26,727 nucleotides of DNA, taken from positions 1-26,727 of the forward strand of contig CAZWFW010000007.1 in assembly GCA_964633445.1 (NCBI GenBank). The letters are read 5' to 3'. The notes under the pieces are model-generated. The model was not told where the DNA came from. It made no database searches and saw only the letters and a program-made list of their open reading frames with translations. Shown here one piece after another: positions 6,779-13,880 of this stretch. This DNA is from CAZWFW01 sp964633445. Its GTDB lineage: Archaea > Undinarchaeota > CAZWFW01. A program made the position numbers and the translations under genes. Every line of letters begins with the position of its first letter. The stretch's first letter is position 1.

Positions 6779-7219
6779 AATCATCACTGCAAGACTCATC
6801 TGAAAGGTAAACATTTAAATAATTTGTTTTTTGGAAAATATATAACCATGCAGGTTGTCAAAAGCATTACAGTGAAGTTTCCAAAAAATTAACATGCATA
6901 AGCTTTCTTTGGGAATTGGCATTAGGACAACGCTCCTGATGCCTGATATGCGTAAATCATCCATAGAGCTTATTGCCTTAGGTTTCCATGCGATAGCTGA
7001 TAGTAGTTTACAAACGTTACTAACAAACCCCTCACTTTAGTAAAGGGTGAATTAGAGTTGAAGAAGTTGGTAGAGCACTAATTTTTTATACTTTGCTTAA
7101 CGTGAATACTACAACTTTCAACACTACTTAAAGACAGGAGAAAACAAAGGAGTTTGTTCTGCAACTAAATAGCAAGGAAAGAACTTATCGGCTAAAAATA
7201 TATAAACAAGTCGAGCTAT
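6779..7219. other. Gene-poor stretch inside the pilus locus with possible IS605 debris
   Basis: No convincing gene is present. At 6848-6892 the plus strand reads MQVVKSITVKFPKN-stop, which resembles a TnpB N-terminus. At about 7030-7055 CCCCTCACTTTAGTAAAGGG forms a hairpin of the kind found at IS605 ends. A 48-codon plus-strand ORF starting at 6892 has no recognisable features. Together these suggest a decayed or internally deleted element that split the pilus operon. This is tentative. Confidence 0.35.
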
Positions 7220-7319
7220 ATGCTCTGGGCAGGGTTTTGATCCAGTCCGAAGGGTGTAGCTTTATACTACACGCTCTCTACCTCCTAACGGAGCCTTTTG
7301 CGATAGGGCAAGGGAGTCA
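7220..7319 (-). mobile_element. Candidate IS605-type left end (structured, GC-rich)
   Basis: On the minus strand TGAC(T)CC begins at the stop codon of the pilin-like gene (TGA at 7319-7317). It is followed by hairpins: CTTGC/GCAAAAG with a bulge, CTCC-GTTA-GGAG, and a perfect GTGTAG/CTACAC. A TATA-like stretch follows near 7205-7192. The intact element at 25389 has the same order: TGAC(C)TCC at the host gene end, three hairpins within about 70 bases, then a TATA box about 140 bases in. No tnpB follows here. Alternatively, the island could be a plus-strand ncRNA starting near 7225, since the TATA at 7194-7205 works in either direction. Confidence 0.4.
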
Positions 7320-7847
7320 TATTACAAATACCTCAACTTTTGCTCTGTAAAGCGCACCACTATTATTTATAAGCACATATCTTGCTATCTTTCCTTTAAT
7401 AACGCTAACATTAAACTCTCCAATTTTTGCAATATCGCAATTATCTGTGCATCCATTTGTGCAGTTACTTATGCAAATCGCGTAATCATTATATGTGCCC
7501 CAAATTTCCTTTAGTAGAGAGTAATTTAAAGAGTTGTTTAAAGCATTAATTTTTTCCTGAGATAGGATAAATGGATCGCTAACTTGTGCTAAGCCAATAA
7601 TCTTTACATTATCTATATGATTTTCCCAATCATAACCAGAATTTGAACCAGCATTCCAATATCCTGGCAATGTTACTAAGATACTTGCAATATCCATTGC
7701 CTTTACCTGCTTTGCTATTGTTTTATGATAATCTCCAAAGGCTATCCAATAATCATTAAAAAAGTTAAATATGTAAATCAACACTACCAAAAATAAGCCG
7801 AACGATACAACAAAATCAATATTTATCTGACCTTTCATTTTAAACAT
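7317..7847 (-). CDS. Pilin-like protein with class III signal
   Basis: The protein has 176 residues from the ATG at 7847. This start puts MFKMKG directly before QINIDFVVSFGLFLVVLIYIF, giving a prepilin-type cut between G and Q and a hydrophobic helix. The longer frame to 7985 runs through an IS605 end and is rejected. The exterior domain has a tight Cys cluster (CISNCTNGCTDNC, four Cys in 13 residues) overlapping a sequon. A TATA-like ACTATAAATT lies about 40 bases upstream on the minus strand, inside IS-derived DNA. It follows the second TadC gene after a gap caused by the IS end. Role is probably minor pilin. Confidence 0.6.
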   Translation of the reverse strand: MFKMKGQINIDFVVSFGLFLVVLIYIFNFFNDYWIAFGDYHKTIAKQVKAMDIASILVTLPGYWNAGSNSGYDWENHIDNVKIIGLAQVSDPFILSQEKINALNNSLNYSLLKEIWGTYNDYAICISNCTNGCTDNCDIAKIGEFNVSVIKGKIARYVLINNSGALYRAKVEVFVI

Positions 7848-7985
7848 CGCAAAGAGATTTCTAAACTTAGACAAAAAATTTATAGTAATGAGGTCCTCAA
7901 GGCTGAAAAGCTCTGAGGATCTTGATTTAGAACTATGTGTTGCGTAAATCAGTCTTTGTCTGAGTTCTAGCTGTGATGAATACAT

Positions 7986-8018
7986 GAAGCCACCTCCGAA
8001 AGGTGGGATAGTTTACAC
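7986..8018 (+). mobile_element. IS605-type right-end remnant at the tadC stop codon
   Basis: GAAGCC is followed by a perfect hairpin CCACCT-CCGAA-AGGTGG (7990-8006) and GATAGTTTACAC. This is the same order as the ends at 140-173 (minus) and 5959-5987 (plus). The minus-strand TadC gene stops at TAA (8015-8013) inside this terminal motif. The region from about 7850 to 7985 is therefore probably residual element sequence, although no TnpB motif can be read in it. Confidence 0.6.
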
Positions 8019-8957
8019 TCCCATTAGTGTTTTTAATGGATACACTGGCATTTCTAATAACCATTGAGATTCCTTACTCAGTGCAACTATAATGTCCTTA
8101 CTTTCAGGAAGAAATATAGCTACTAGAAAAGCTAAAAATCCTATAAAAAACATCAATATGGAGTGTTTTATCCCTGCAACTACGGAATTCTCACCAATCT
8201 GTCCACATACTAAACCAGCACATAATCCTTCAATTAAACATGCATAAAAGAATAACCTTCTAAAAGCATCAGGATCTGTTTTCGTAAAACTTATTACACC
8301 TACCCCCATGGATGCTTCAGCACCCGTAGATATAGTTCCTGTTACCTGAAGGATTAAATTGGAGAGTACTATTAGTATTGCTATAAAAAAGAGGTAGATT
8401 ATATATATTGTAGCCACATATTGAGACATTGTAGCCTTTCTAGCCTTTTCAACTTCCCTCAAGGTTCTAGCGTCCTCAGCAACTGCTTCCAAGGTAGATA
8501 CAATATCTCCCCCAGCTTCCTGAGCTTCTATAATTATTGTTGCGGTACTCTTGATAAAGGTACTTGGAATTCTCCTATAAAACATCGCTAAAACCTTTCT
8601 GAAAGGGATTCCCCAGGAAAGTTGATTGGACATCTTCTTTACCTCTTTGGTTAAAGCTCCATAATCCACATTTGAAAGCTTATAAATAGCATCTGCAAGA
8701 GTCATACCGCTCTTCTTGGATTCTGCCAAATCTCTTAAAAAATTGGGGTATTGTTCTTCAATGTCCCTAATTCTCTTATATGCTAAATATCGAAAGAAAA
8801 AGTTAGGCAATACTATTAAAAATATGCCAAAAAGCAAGGGAATACTACCATAGAATTTTTTCAAGAAGAGCGATAAATATACACCAAATATCGCTATTGC
8901 TACTCCTCCAATACCGAGCCATACCCTTATATCTATATTTTCTCTTCGAAACTTCAT
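8013..8957 (-). CDS. TadC-type type IV pilus membrane platform protein (second copy)
   Basis: This 314-residue T2SSF-domain protein of the archaeal TadC/FlaJ group forms the inner-membrane platform on which the assembly ATPase acts. Two hydrophobic hairpins are seen near residues 14-52, and clusters follow near 188-210, 235-255 and 262-285. Between them is a helical cytoplasmic domain with the family pattern NFLRDLAESKKSGMTLADAI (residues 68-87) and EAQEAGGDIVSTLEAVAEDAR (residues 145-165). It starts one base after the first TadC stop, typical of the paired platform genes of archaeal pilus loci. Its stop lies within an IS605 end, so the last residues may be altered. Confidence 0.85.
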   Translation of the reverse strand: MKFRRENIDIRVWLGIGGVAIAIFGVYLSLFLKKFYGSIPLLFGIFLIVLPNFFFRYLAYKRIRDIEEQYPNFLRDLAESKKSGMTLADAIYKLSNVDYGALTKEVKKMSNQLSWGIPFRKVLAMFYRRIPSTFIKSTATIIIEAQEAGGDIVSTLEAVAEDARTLREVEKARKATMSQYVATIYIIYLFFIAILIVLSNLILQVTGTISTGAEASMGVGVISFTKTDPDAFRRLFFYACLIEGLCAGLVCGQIGENSVVAGIKHSILMFFIGFLAFLVAIFLPESKDIIVALSKESQWLLEMPVYPLKTLMGV

Positions 8958-8958
8958 C

Positions 8959-9843
8959 TTAGACGGGTGATGTCATTTTAAGTACGAAAATAAACGCTAT
9001 AGAAGCTAATGGTAAGCCCAAATATATTAAAGCAACTTGCATAAAGCCGATACCACCCATTCCCATGCCAGGCATAGTTGAAAATATTGCACTCATAACT
9101 AAGAAAAATATCGATCCTACTATAACAAGCGTTAAATAACCTTCTATATAAAATGATAAAGTTTGCGCGTACTTCTCAAGTTTTCTTTTATGCTCCTTCA
9201 TCAATTCTCTGGATTGCTCGTGAAGATAAGTTCTTAAATCACCACCTCTAGTAATTATCGTTATCATACCCCAAAGTAATTCCTTAAAGGTCTCAGAGGG
9301 GCTTCGCTGAGCTGCTCTTTTTAGAGCAGTTATAAAATCTAAACCAAACATATCCATATCATTAACTATATTCCTCGCTTCTTTTGTAACCTCTCCGTAT
9401 TCCCCAAATTTCGCGAGTATTCTGAATATCTGATCTGGAGGGGTTCCAGTACCCGCAATTGTAGACATATACGTTACTGCAAATGGCAGATTCATCTCTA
9501 TACTTTTCCTCCTCCCAGCTGCTTTTAAGCTAGGATATGTATTCGCAATAAAAAATGCCATAACACCCATTGTCAATGAAAAACTTAAGGCAAAGGGTAT
9601 CAGGATAAATATCGGATAATTTCTGAATATCAGCGAGAGAATAGGAATAACTATTATAAATGAGAAAATAAACGCAAGAAGCGAGGTTAAAAAGGATGCC
9701 GCCAAGTATTCTTTTAATGTTAGCGGTATGTCTGCCCTCTTTAGGTCAATTTTCAATGTTTCGAAGTGCTTGGCATACCCCTCTACCACATTCCCAAATA
9801 TTTTATACCCAAATTTTGCATAGCTTTCCAGGAAGCTGCTCAT
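8959..9843 (-). CDS. TadC-type type IV pilus membrane platform protein (first copy)
   Basis: This 294-residue T2SSF-domain protein is the partner of the next gene. Hydrophobic segments lie near residues 47-70, 75-105, 230-255 and 265-290. The cytoplasmic domain carries NLPFAVTYMSTIAGTGTPPDQIF (124-146), the characteristic small-residue turn of the fold, and ITRGGDLRTYLHEQS. The start ATG overlaps the end of the ATPase gene (ATGA type), coupling their translation. Two adjacent platform genes after one ATPase is the usual order in archaeal adhesive pilus clusters, as opposed to archaellum clusters with a single FlaJ. No archaellum-specific genes (FlaG, FlaF, FlaH) are present. Confidence 0.85.
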   Translation of the reverse strand: MSSFLESYAKFGYKIFGNVVEGYAKHFETLKIDLKRADIPLTLKEYLAASFLTSLLAFIFSFIIVIPILSLIFRNYPIFILIPFALSFSLTMGVMAFFIANTYPSLKAAGRRKSIEMNLPFAVTYMSTIAGTGTPPDQIFRILAKFGEYGEVTKEARNIVNDMDMFGLDFITALKRAAQRSPSETFKELLWGMITIITRGGDLRTYLHEQSRELMKEHKRKLEKYAQTLSFYIEGYLTLVIVGSIFFLVMSAIFSTMPGMGMGGIGFMQVALIYLGLPLASIAFIFVLKMTSPV

Positions 9844-11714
9844 ATTATCCCTAGTCTCTTTAGCAATTTTTGAGGTGATGCGTAGTATTCAGAAATTGTT
9901 TCAGCGACTTTCCTATAATCTCTTACATTATGATCCCTCATCCACTTCAATATTTTTGCTCTTATATAAATTTCCTTTGCAATCTCATCCTTACTTATGC
10001 CCATAACACTTCTTATCTCTGCTAAAACATGACTCTTACCAGTATACTTAAACTTATCTTCAGCGGGAATCCATTTATAAACTTCATTAATAATAGGGAA
10101 GTCCTTTACAAGATCGTATCCTACAATCTCAACAATTTGCTTAACCCTCCTGACGTATCTACCCTTAATCCTCTGCCTAGCCATAATTACCAGAATATCC
10201 AGGCTTTGAACCAAACTAGGTGGTAGATTTATTGGTGGGGTTTTTAGTCTATTAATTACAGCTTCTATAGAATCAGCATGAATCGTGCTCATACCAGCAT
10301 GTCCTGTAGCCATTTGCTGGAATAAAACGTAAGCTTCTTTACCACGAACCTCCCCAACAATTATATAATCTGGCCTCTGTCTCAAAGATGCCTTAAGCAA
10401 ATCAAACATACTCACCTCTCCAACCCTTCTAGGCCCAAAACCCTCCCTTGAAACCTGGGGCAACCAATTTTCGTGCGGTAGTTTCAATTCAGCTGTGTCC
10501 TCAATAGATACTATTTTTGCCTCAGGTCTGATAAATAGGCTTAGCGCATTTAAAAAGCTTGTTTTACCTGCAGCAGTTGGTCCTGCAACTAAAATAGACT
10601 TACCATACTCTATAGCAAGCCACAAATATGCCAGCATCTCCTCATCTGCCGTTCCAAAATTTAATAAATCTGTTGGAGTTAGCGGCTCTCTTCTAAACTT
10701 TCTAATTGTGAAACTTGAACCTCTTCTAGCAATATCCTTACCATATGTTGCTTGGACTCTGGAACCATCTGGTAGAGTACCATCGAGCAAAGGCTCAGCA
10801 ACCGAAACAGCTCTACCGCAGCGTTGAGCTAGCTTCATAACAAAACCGTCAAGCTCCTCATGTGACTTAAAGACTATATTCGTTTTTAAAGACCCGTACA
10901 TAGGATTTCTGTGATAAACATAAATAGGTATATTGACCCCATCGCAACTTATATCCTCAATGTTAGGATCTCTCATTAATGGCTCTATCTTCTCTAAGCC
11001 GATGAAATCTCTATGAATATAATATTTTATCGTTTCCTTTTGTTTAGGCGTTAATTTAATATCGTAAAACCTTATAGTTTTCTCCAGCTGGTGATCTAAA
11101 TACTTTATAGCCTCTTTCTCGGTTAAACGCGTAAAATCTACATCTATTCTTTCAGTTATTAAACTCTTTATTTTTTCAAGTTTCCTACTAGTATCTGGAT
11201 CCAGCTCAGGCTCAATAACTCTATAGATAAGAACTTTCTCCTTATCATCCCACACTATATGTGCGTAAGCAAAAATTCTTTCATTCTCTACTATCAAAGG
11301 ATACTTCTCCTCGACCTCAGAAAGATCTTCCTTAAATTCAGGCAGGATTATATGGGCTTCCTTAAAAACTTTTCTCCCTTCCTCCCCCTCGCTAGGTAAC
11401 TTTATTGCTTCAATAGCTACTGTTGGCTTCACTTGTTTTTGCTGAATCTGCGCAGGAAGTTGAGCTTGTATAGCCTGAGGTTGCGCTATAACTCCTTGCA
11501 CTTGAAAAGCCTGTTGTGAGGCTAAAGTAACAGTTGGAGCTGTTATCACAAGGGGTTGTTTAACTCTCTCCACTTCTTTTGCTTTAGGTTTTTCTATCTT
11601 AGGCCTTGGTTTAGGTCTTGATTTCTTCTTAAGATATTTGGAGGCTCTAATAATTACCCTCCTCAGCACTCTCTTCTCCACATCATCAACTGAAAATCTT
11701 TGTTTGGTTGGCAT
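9840..11714 (-). CDS. TadA/GspE-type pilus assembly ATPase
   Basis: This 624-residue secretion ATPase powers pilin polymerisation from the cytoplasmic face. The catalytic core has Walker A GPTAAGKTS (378-386), the Asp box SIEDTAEL (403-410), Walker B DYIIVGEVRG (449-458) and the His box GHAGMSTIHAD (471-481). The preceding PAS-like N domain (about 140-340) includes FIGLEKIEPLMRDPNIEDI. Residues 30-110 are unusual: a basic Pro/Lys segment followed by a Gln/Pro/Ala-rich, probably disordered linker. That makes the protein longer than typical members of about 500 residues. It overlaps the pilin-like gene before it by 29 bases and the TadC gene after it by 4. Confidence 0.93.
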   Translation of the reverse strand: MPTKQRFSVDDVEKRVLRRVIIRASKYLKKKSRPKPRPKIEKPKAKEVERVKQPLVITAPTVTLASQQAFQVQGVIAQPQAIQAQLPAQIQQKQVKPTVAIEAIKLPSEGEEGRKVFKEAHIILPEFKEDLSEVEEKYPLIVENERIFAYAHIVWDDKEKVLIYRVIEPELDPDTSRKLEKIKSLITERIDVDFTRLTEKEAIKYLDHQLEKTIRFYDIKLTPKQKETIKYYIHRDFIGLEKIEPLMRDPNIEDISCDGVNIPIYVYHRNPMYGSLKTNIVFKSHEELDGFVMKLAQRCGRAVSVAEPLLDGTLPDGSRVQATYGKDIARRGSSFTIRKFRREPLTPTDLLNFGTADEEMLAYLWLAIEYGKSILVAGPTAAGKTSFLNALSLFIRPEAKIVSIEDTAELKLPHENWLPQVSREGFGPRRVGEVSMFDLLKASLRQRPDYIIVGEVRGKEAYVLFQQMATGHAGMSTIHADSIEAVINRLKTPPINLPPSLVQSLDILVIMARQRIKGRYVRRVKQIVEIVGYDLVKDFPIINEVYKWIPAEDKFKYTGKSHVLAEIRSVMGISKDEIAKEIYIRAKILKWMRDHNVRDYRKVAETISEYYASPQKLLKRLGII

Positions 11715-12129
11715 TTGTCATTACAGAGCATGATATGTCTGTGCTTTCACAAACACCCTCCAAATTTTGATTTAGGTAATGGAGATTAAAAAGAGTTGCG
11801 TTTTCCTTAATGGGTGGTAACTCTGCTTCAATTGTGTCATTTTCAAGTTTTATAAGATAGGAAACCCTTGCAAGCCTTATTGGCATTTGTATTACAATAG
11901 TTGTGTAAAAGGCATCGACGCATTCCCTATTTAACATATTAACGATAATTGCAGATGATGAAAAATCGGCCATCGCCTTCGCTTGGGTTTTGGCAATTAA
12001 TAGTTTTTCTTGCTTACTCTCCTCATTAAGATAAAAACAAAAAAGAGTGTAAAGAGCAACACCAATAAAAAAAAGTAAAACGAGCTCAAGCGCCGGAATC
12101 TGCGCTTTTTTGCTATGTAATTTCAACAT
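11686..12129 (-). CDS. Pilin-like protein with class III signal
   Basis: The protein has 147 residues. The N-terminus HSKKAQIPALELVLLFFIGVALYTL shows the locus motif K-K-A then Q, with a Glu in the early mature helix, so cutting before Q10 is likely. The remainder is a small exterior domain with three further Cys in the last half (C at ECVD, VCES, ISCS) and a few sequons. I know no family. It overlaps the pilin-like gene upstream by 17 bases and the ATPase downstream by 29. It is therefore embedded in the operon and should be expressed with the assembly machinery, probably as a minor pilin. Confidence 0.65.
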   Translation of the reverse strand: MLKLHSKKAQIPALELVLLFFIGVALYTLFCFYLNEESKQEKLLIAKTQAKAMADFSSSAIIVNMLNRECVDAFYTTIVIQMPIRLARVSYLIKLENDTIEAELPPIKENATLFNLHYLNQNLEGVCESTDISCSVMTNANQTKIFS

Positions 12130-12805
12130 ATATGTTATATTGCGTTATCCTATTACCAGGTTGTACTGTACCCTTATTCGTAATTCTCAAAGTAGCTACT
12201 CCCGAAGTTTTTGCACCAGTGCCCTCAATTTTATAAAGATATTTGTTTGCATTGATGTTTGTAACGTCCTCACTTATTATCCTGTACCAAAGTCTAAAGG
12301 TTGTGTAACCCCCCTCACATTTTGCTTGAATAACACCAGCAGGATCCTTGCCTGCGAGGCCATACCCTCCTGCTTCGAAAACTTCCGAAATCGTATACCA
12401 CTCACCAGTACAAGCTACTATAGATACCGGTGTTGGGCAAGAAATTTCAATCGCATTCTTATATGGTTCACAGGTATCAGTTTGGTTTTTTGTACCCTCA
12501 TTACATCTCTGCCTCATATCGTCATTTTTAGCATCATAAGGATCACCAGAATTAATCATTATTGTGCAATCCTTAAGGTTTACTGTAACTACTTGCGTAG
12601 CCCCCCTACCTTGCAAAACAACATTTTCAATTGCTCTGTTTATTTCCTCAAGCCTGGATTTTACATACTCCGCTTGCTGCTTTAATCCTGATTTCTGCGT
12701 TATAGGTTTCGTGTAGAGGTATGTTCCTGCAACCACACTTAACACTATTGCCGTTGCTAAAACTATACCTATTTGCGTTACCTGTGCCTTAGCTTTCATT
12801 TTCAT
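12113..12805 (-). CDS. Large pilin-like protein with class III signal
   Basis: The protein has 230 residues. The N-terminus MKMKAKAQVTQIGIVLATAIVLSVVAGTYLY has the locus motif (K-A-K-A then Q) and a hydrophobic helix, followed by an amphipathic helix (residues 40-62) continuing the pilin stalk. The exterior domain holds six Cys (DCTIM, RQRCN, DTCEP, ISCPT, VACTG, AKCEG), which could form three disulfides. Starts at residue 1 or 3 are both possible. Its size suggests a tip or adhesive subunit, but this is inference. It sits nine bases after the short Cys-rich pilin gene. Confidence 0.65.
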   Translation of the reverse strand: MKMKAKAQVTQIGIVLATAIVLSVVAGTYLYTKPITQKSGLKQQAEYVKSRLEEINRAIENVVLQGRGATQVVTVNLKDCTIMINSGDPYDAKNDDMRQRCNEGTKNQTDTCEPYKNAIEISCPTPVSIVACTGEWYTISEVFEAGGYGLAGKDPAGVIQAKCEGGYTTFRLWYRIISEDVTNINANKYLYKIEGTGAKTSGVATLRITNKGTVQPGNRITQYNIYVEIT

Positions 12806-12814
12806 AGCAAGTTA

Positions 12815-13231
12815 TTACCTATAACAAGTTACGGTTCCAGGACCCCACTGTCCTTCCTTTGATGTTATGAACCACCTTACTATACAGGTGTTAGCACTTT
12901 TGCAGGAACAAGTCTCATTTATTTTCTGAGGTTTCTGACCAGGTTCTAAGCTAGTAGTATTCCAAGTAGTACCATTACAGTTGCAATCATCGCACCTGAA
13001 TTCCACAGTTACATTGTAGGCTGTTGCTCCCCCTATATTCTGTATATAGGGATGGCCATCCCAGTCGCACCCTGTAATAGTTAGCTGTACGCTAGTTTTT
13101 CCACCTGTTGCTAACATCCCTTCAAATGTTCCTTTCATCCAAACCCATGCAGCACCGGTTAAACTTATAGTTAACATTAAAAGCAAAATTATTGAAATTA
13201 CAGGAGTAATACCTCTCTTGCTCAACATCAT
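12815..13231 (-). CDS. Archaeal type IV pilin, Cys-rich (probable major pilin)
   Basis: This 138-residue protein has a textbook archaeal type IV pilin N-terminus, SKRGITPVISIILLLML, cut by prepilin peptidase after RG, then a hydrophobic helix ending in GAAWVWMKG. The exterior is Gly/Asn-rich, as in archaeal pilin N-terminal-domain proteins. It contains eight Cys (GCDW, RCDDCNCNG, TCSCKSANTC, VTCYR), unusually many, and sequons NVT, NGT, NTT and NET. Of the pilin-like genes in the locus this one best fits a known family and lies first after the coiled-coil gene, so it is the best candidate for the filament subunit. Confidence 0.85.
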   Translation of the reverse strand: MMLSKRGITPVISIILLLMLTISLTGAAWVWMKGTFEGMLATGGKTSVQLTITGCDWDGHPYIQNIGGATAYNVTVEFRCDDCNCNGTTWNTTSLEPGQKPQKINETCSCKSANTCIVRWFITSKEGQWGPGTVTCYR

Positions 13232-13233
13232 CC

Positions 13234-13755
13234 TTAACTACCTCCCAATTCTAATTTTGATTGCTTTTCCTTTATATATTTTTCCAACTTATCGATTCTT
13301 TCCTCTAATCTCTCTAGCAACTCCTTTAGACTTCTTTGCGCAGAAAGAATCTTATCAACTTTTTCCTCCACTCCCTTTTCGGAGGTTTCTACTTCCTCTT
13401 CCTCTTCCGCGGCCTTGGAAAGAGCTTCATACAATTCCATAACGCTTTTATAAGTTTTCTCTGAATACTCTGAAATTTTATCTAAAGCCTCCTTTAAAAC
13501 TTTAGATAAAGATTCATTGGACTCTGCAATCTCTTCAAGCATTTTTTGATGTGATCTTAGCATCCCTACTATTGTCTCTACAAGCTCATCTATTGACTTA
13601 TATACCTTGGAAACAACCAGAACATCCTTCAAGACATCTTTAATCTCATCAACTTCCCTTCTTAACTGTTCTTGCTGCTGCTCGATCTTCTCCTCTCTAT
13701 CTCTGAGCTTTCTCAAAGGAGAAACTGGAACAATCTCATAAACTTCCTCAGACAT
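13234..13755 (-). CDS. Coiled-coil protein heading the pilus operon
   Basis: The protein has 173 residues and no membrane segment or signal, so it is cytoplasmic. Nearly the whole sequence is predicted coiled coil: residues 15-60, 62-120 with regular Leu/Ile heptads, a very acidic break (EEEEEVE) at about 117-123, and 130-168. No Pfam-level family is recognised. Its place resembles that of the coiled-coil FlaC/D/E-type proteins of archaellum operons, so an accessory cytoplasmic role is possible. GAGGTAA sits about 13 bases before the ATG, and an AATATTTTA-type TATA stretch lies some 35 bases upstream in the shared region with pyrG. Confidence 0.65.
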   Translation of the reverse strand: MSEEVYEIVPVSPLRKLRDREEKIEQQQEQLRREVDEIKDVLKDVLVVSKVYKSIDELVETIVGMLRSHQKMLEEIAESNESLSKVLKEALDKISEYSEKTYKSVMELYEALSKAAEEEEEVETSEKGVEEKVDKILSAQRSLKELLERLEERIDKLEKYIKEKQSKLELGGS

Positions 13756-13847
13756 TAATGATTTATTACCTCAGCTTATATTTTAATATGTTCTTAAGTG
13801 TTTTCACCAGTAGGTGAGTCATGGTTTTCAATTCCACAAAATAAAAT

Positions 13848-13856
13848 TTTATAAAT
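13848..13856 (+). promoter_or_regulatory. TATA box for pyrG (near-leaderless)
   Basis: TTTATAAAT is centred about 29 bases before the ATG at 13881, so transcription should start at or a few bases before the start codon. No Shine-Dalgarno site is present, in keeping with a leaderless mRNA. Confidence 0.55.
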
Positions 13857-13880
13857 ACATCATATTTTCTCATTTAAAAG

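Noticed and set aside
7848..7985. N-terminal extension of the pilin-like gene to 7985
   Set aside because: The added 46 residues lie in IS605-derived sequence and would bury the class III signal. The ATG at 7847 places the signal correctly.
12110..12685. Plus-strand ORF of 191 codons
   Set aside because: It is antisense to a pilin-like gene with a clear signal peptide, and its composition is Cys/Ile/Tyr-rich without motifs.
5984..13755. An archaellum (fla/arl) operon
   Set aside because: There are two TadC-type platforms and no FlaF, FlaG, FlaH or archaellin. The layout is that of an adhesive-type pilus cluster.
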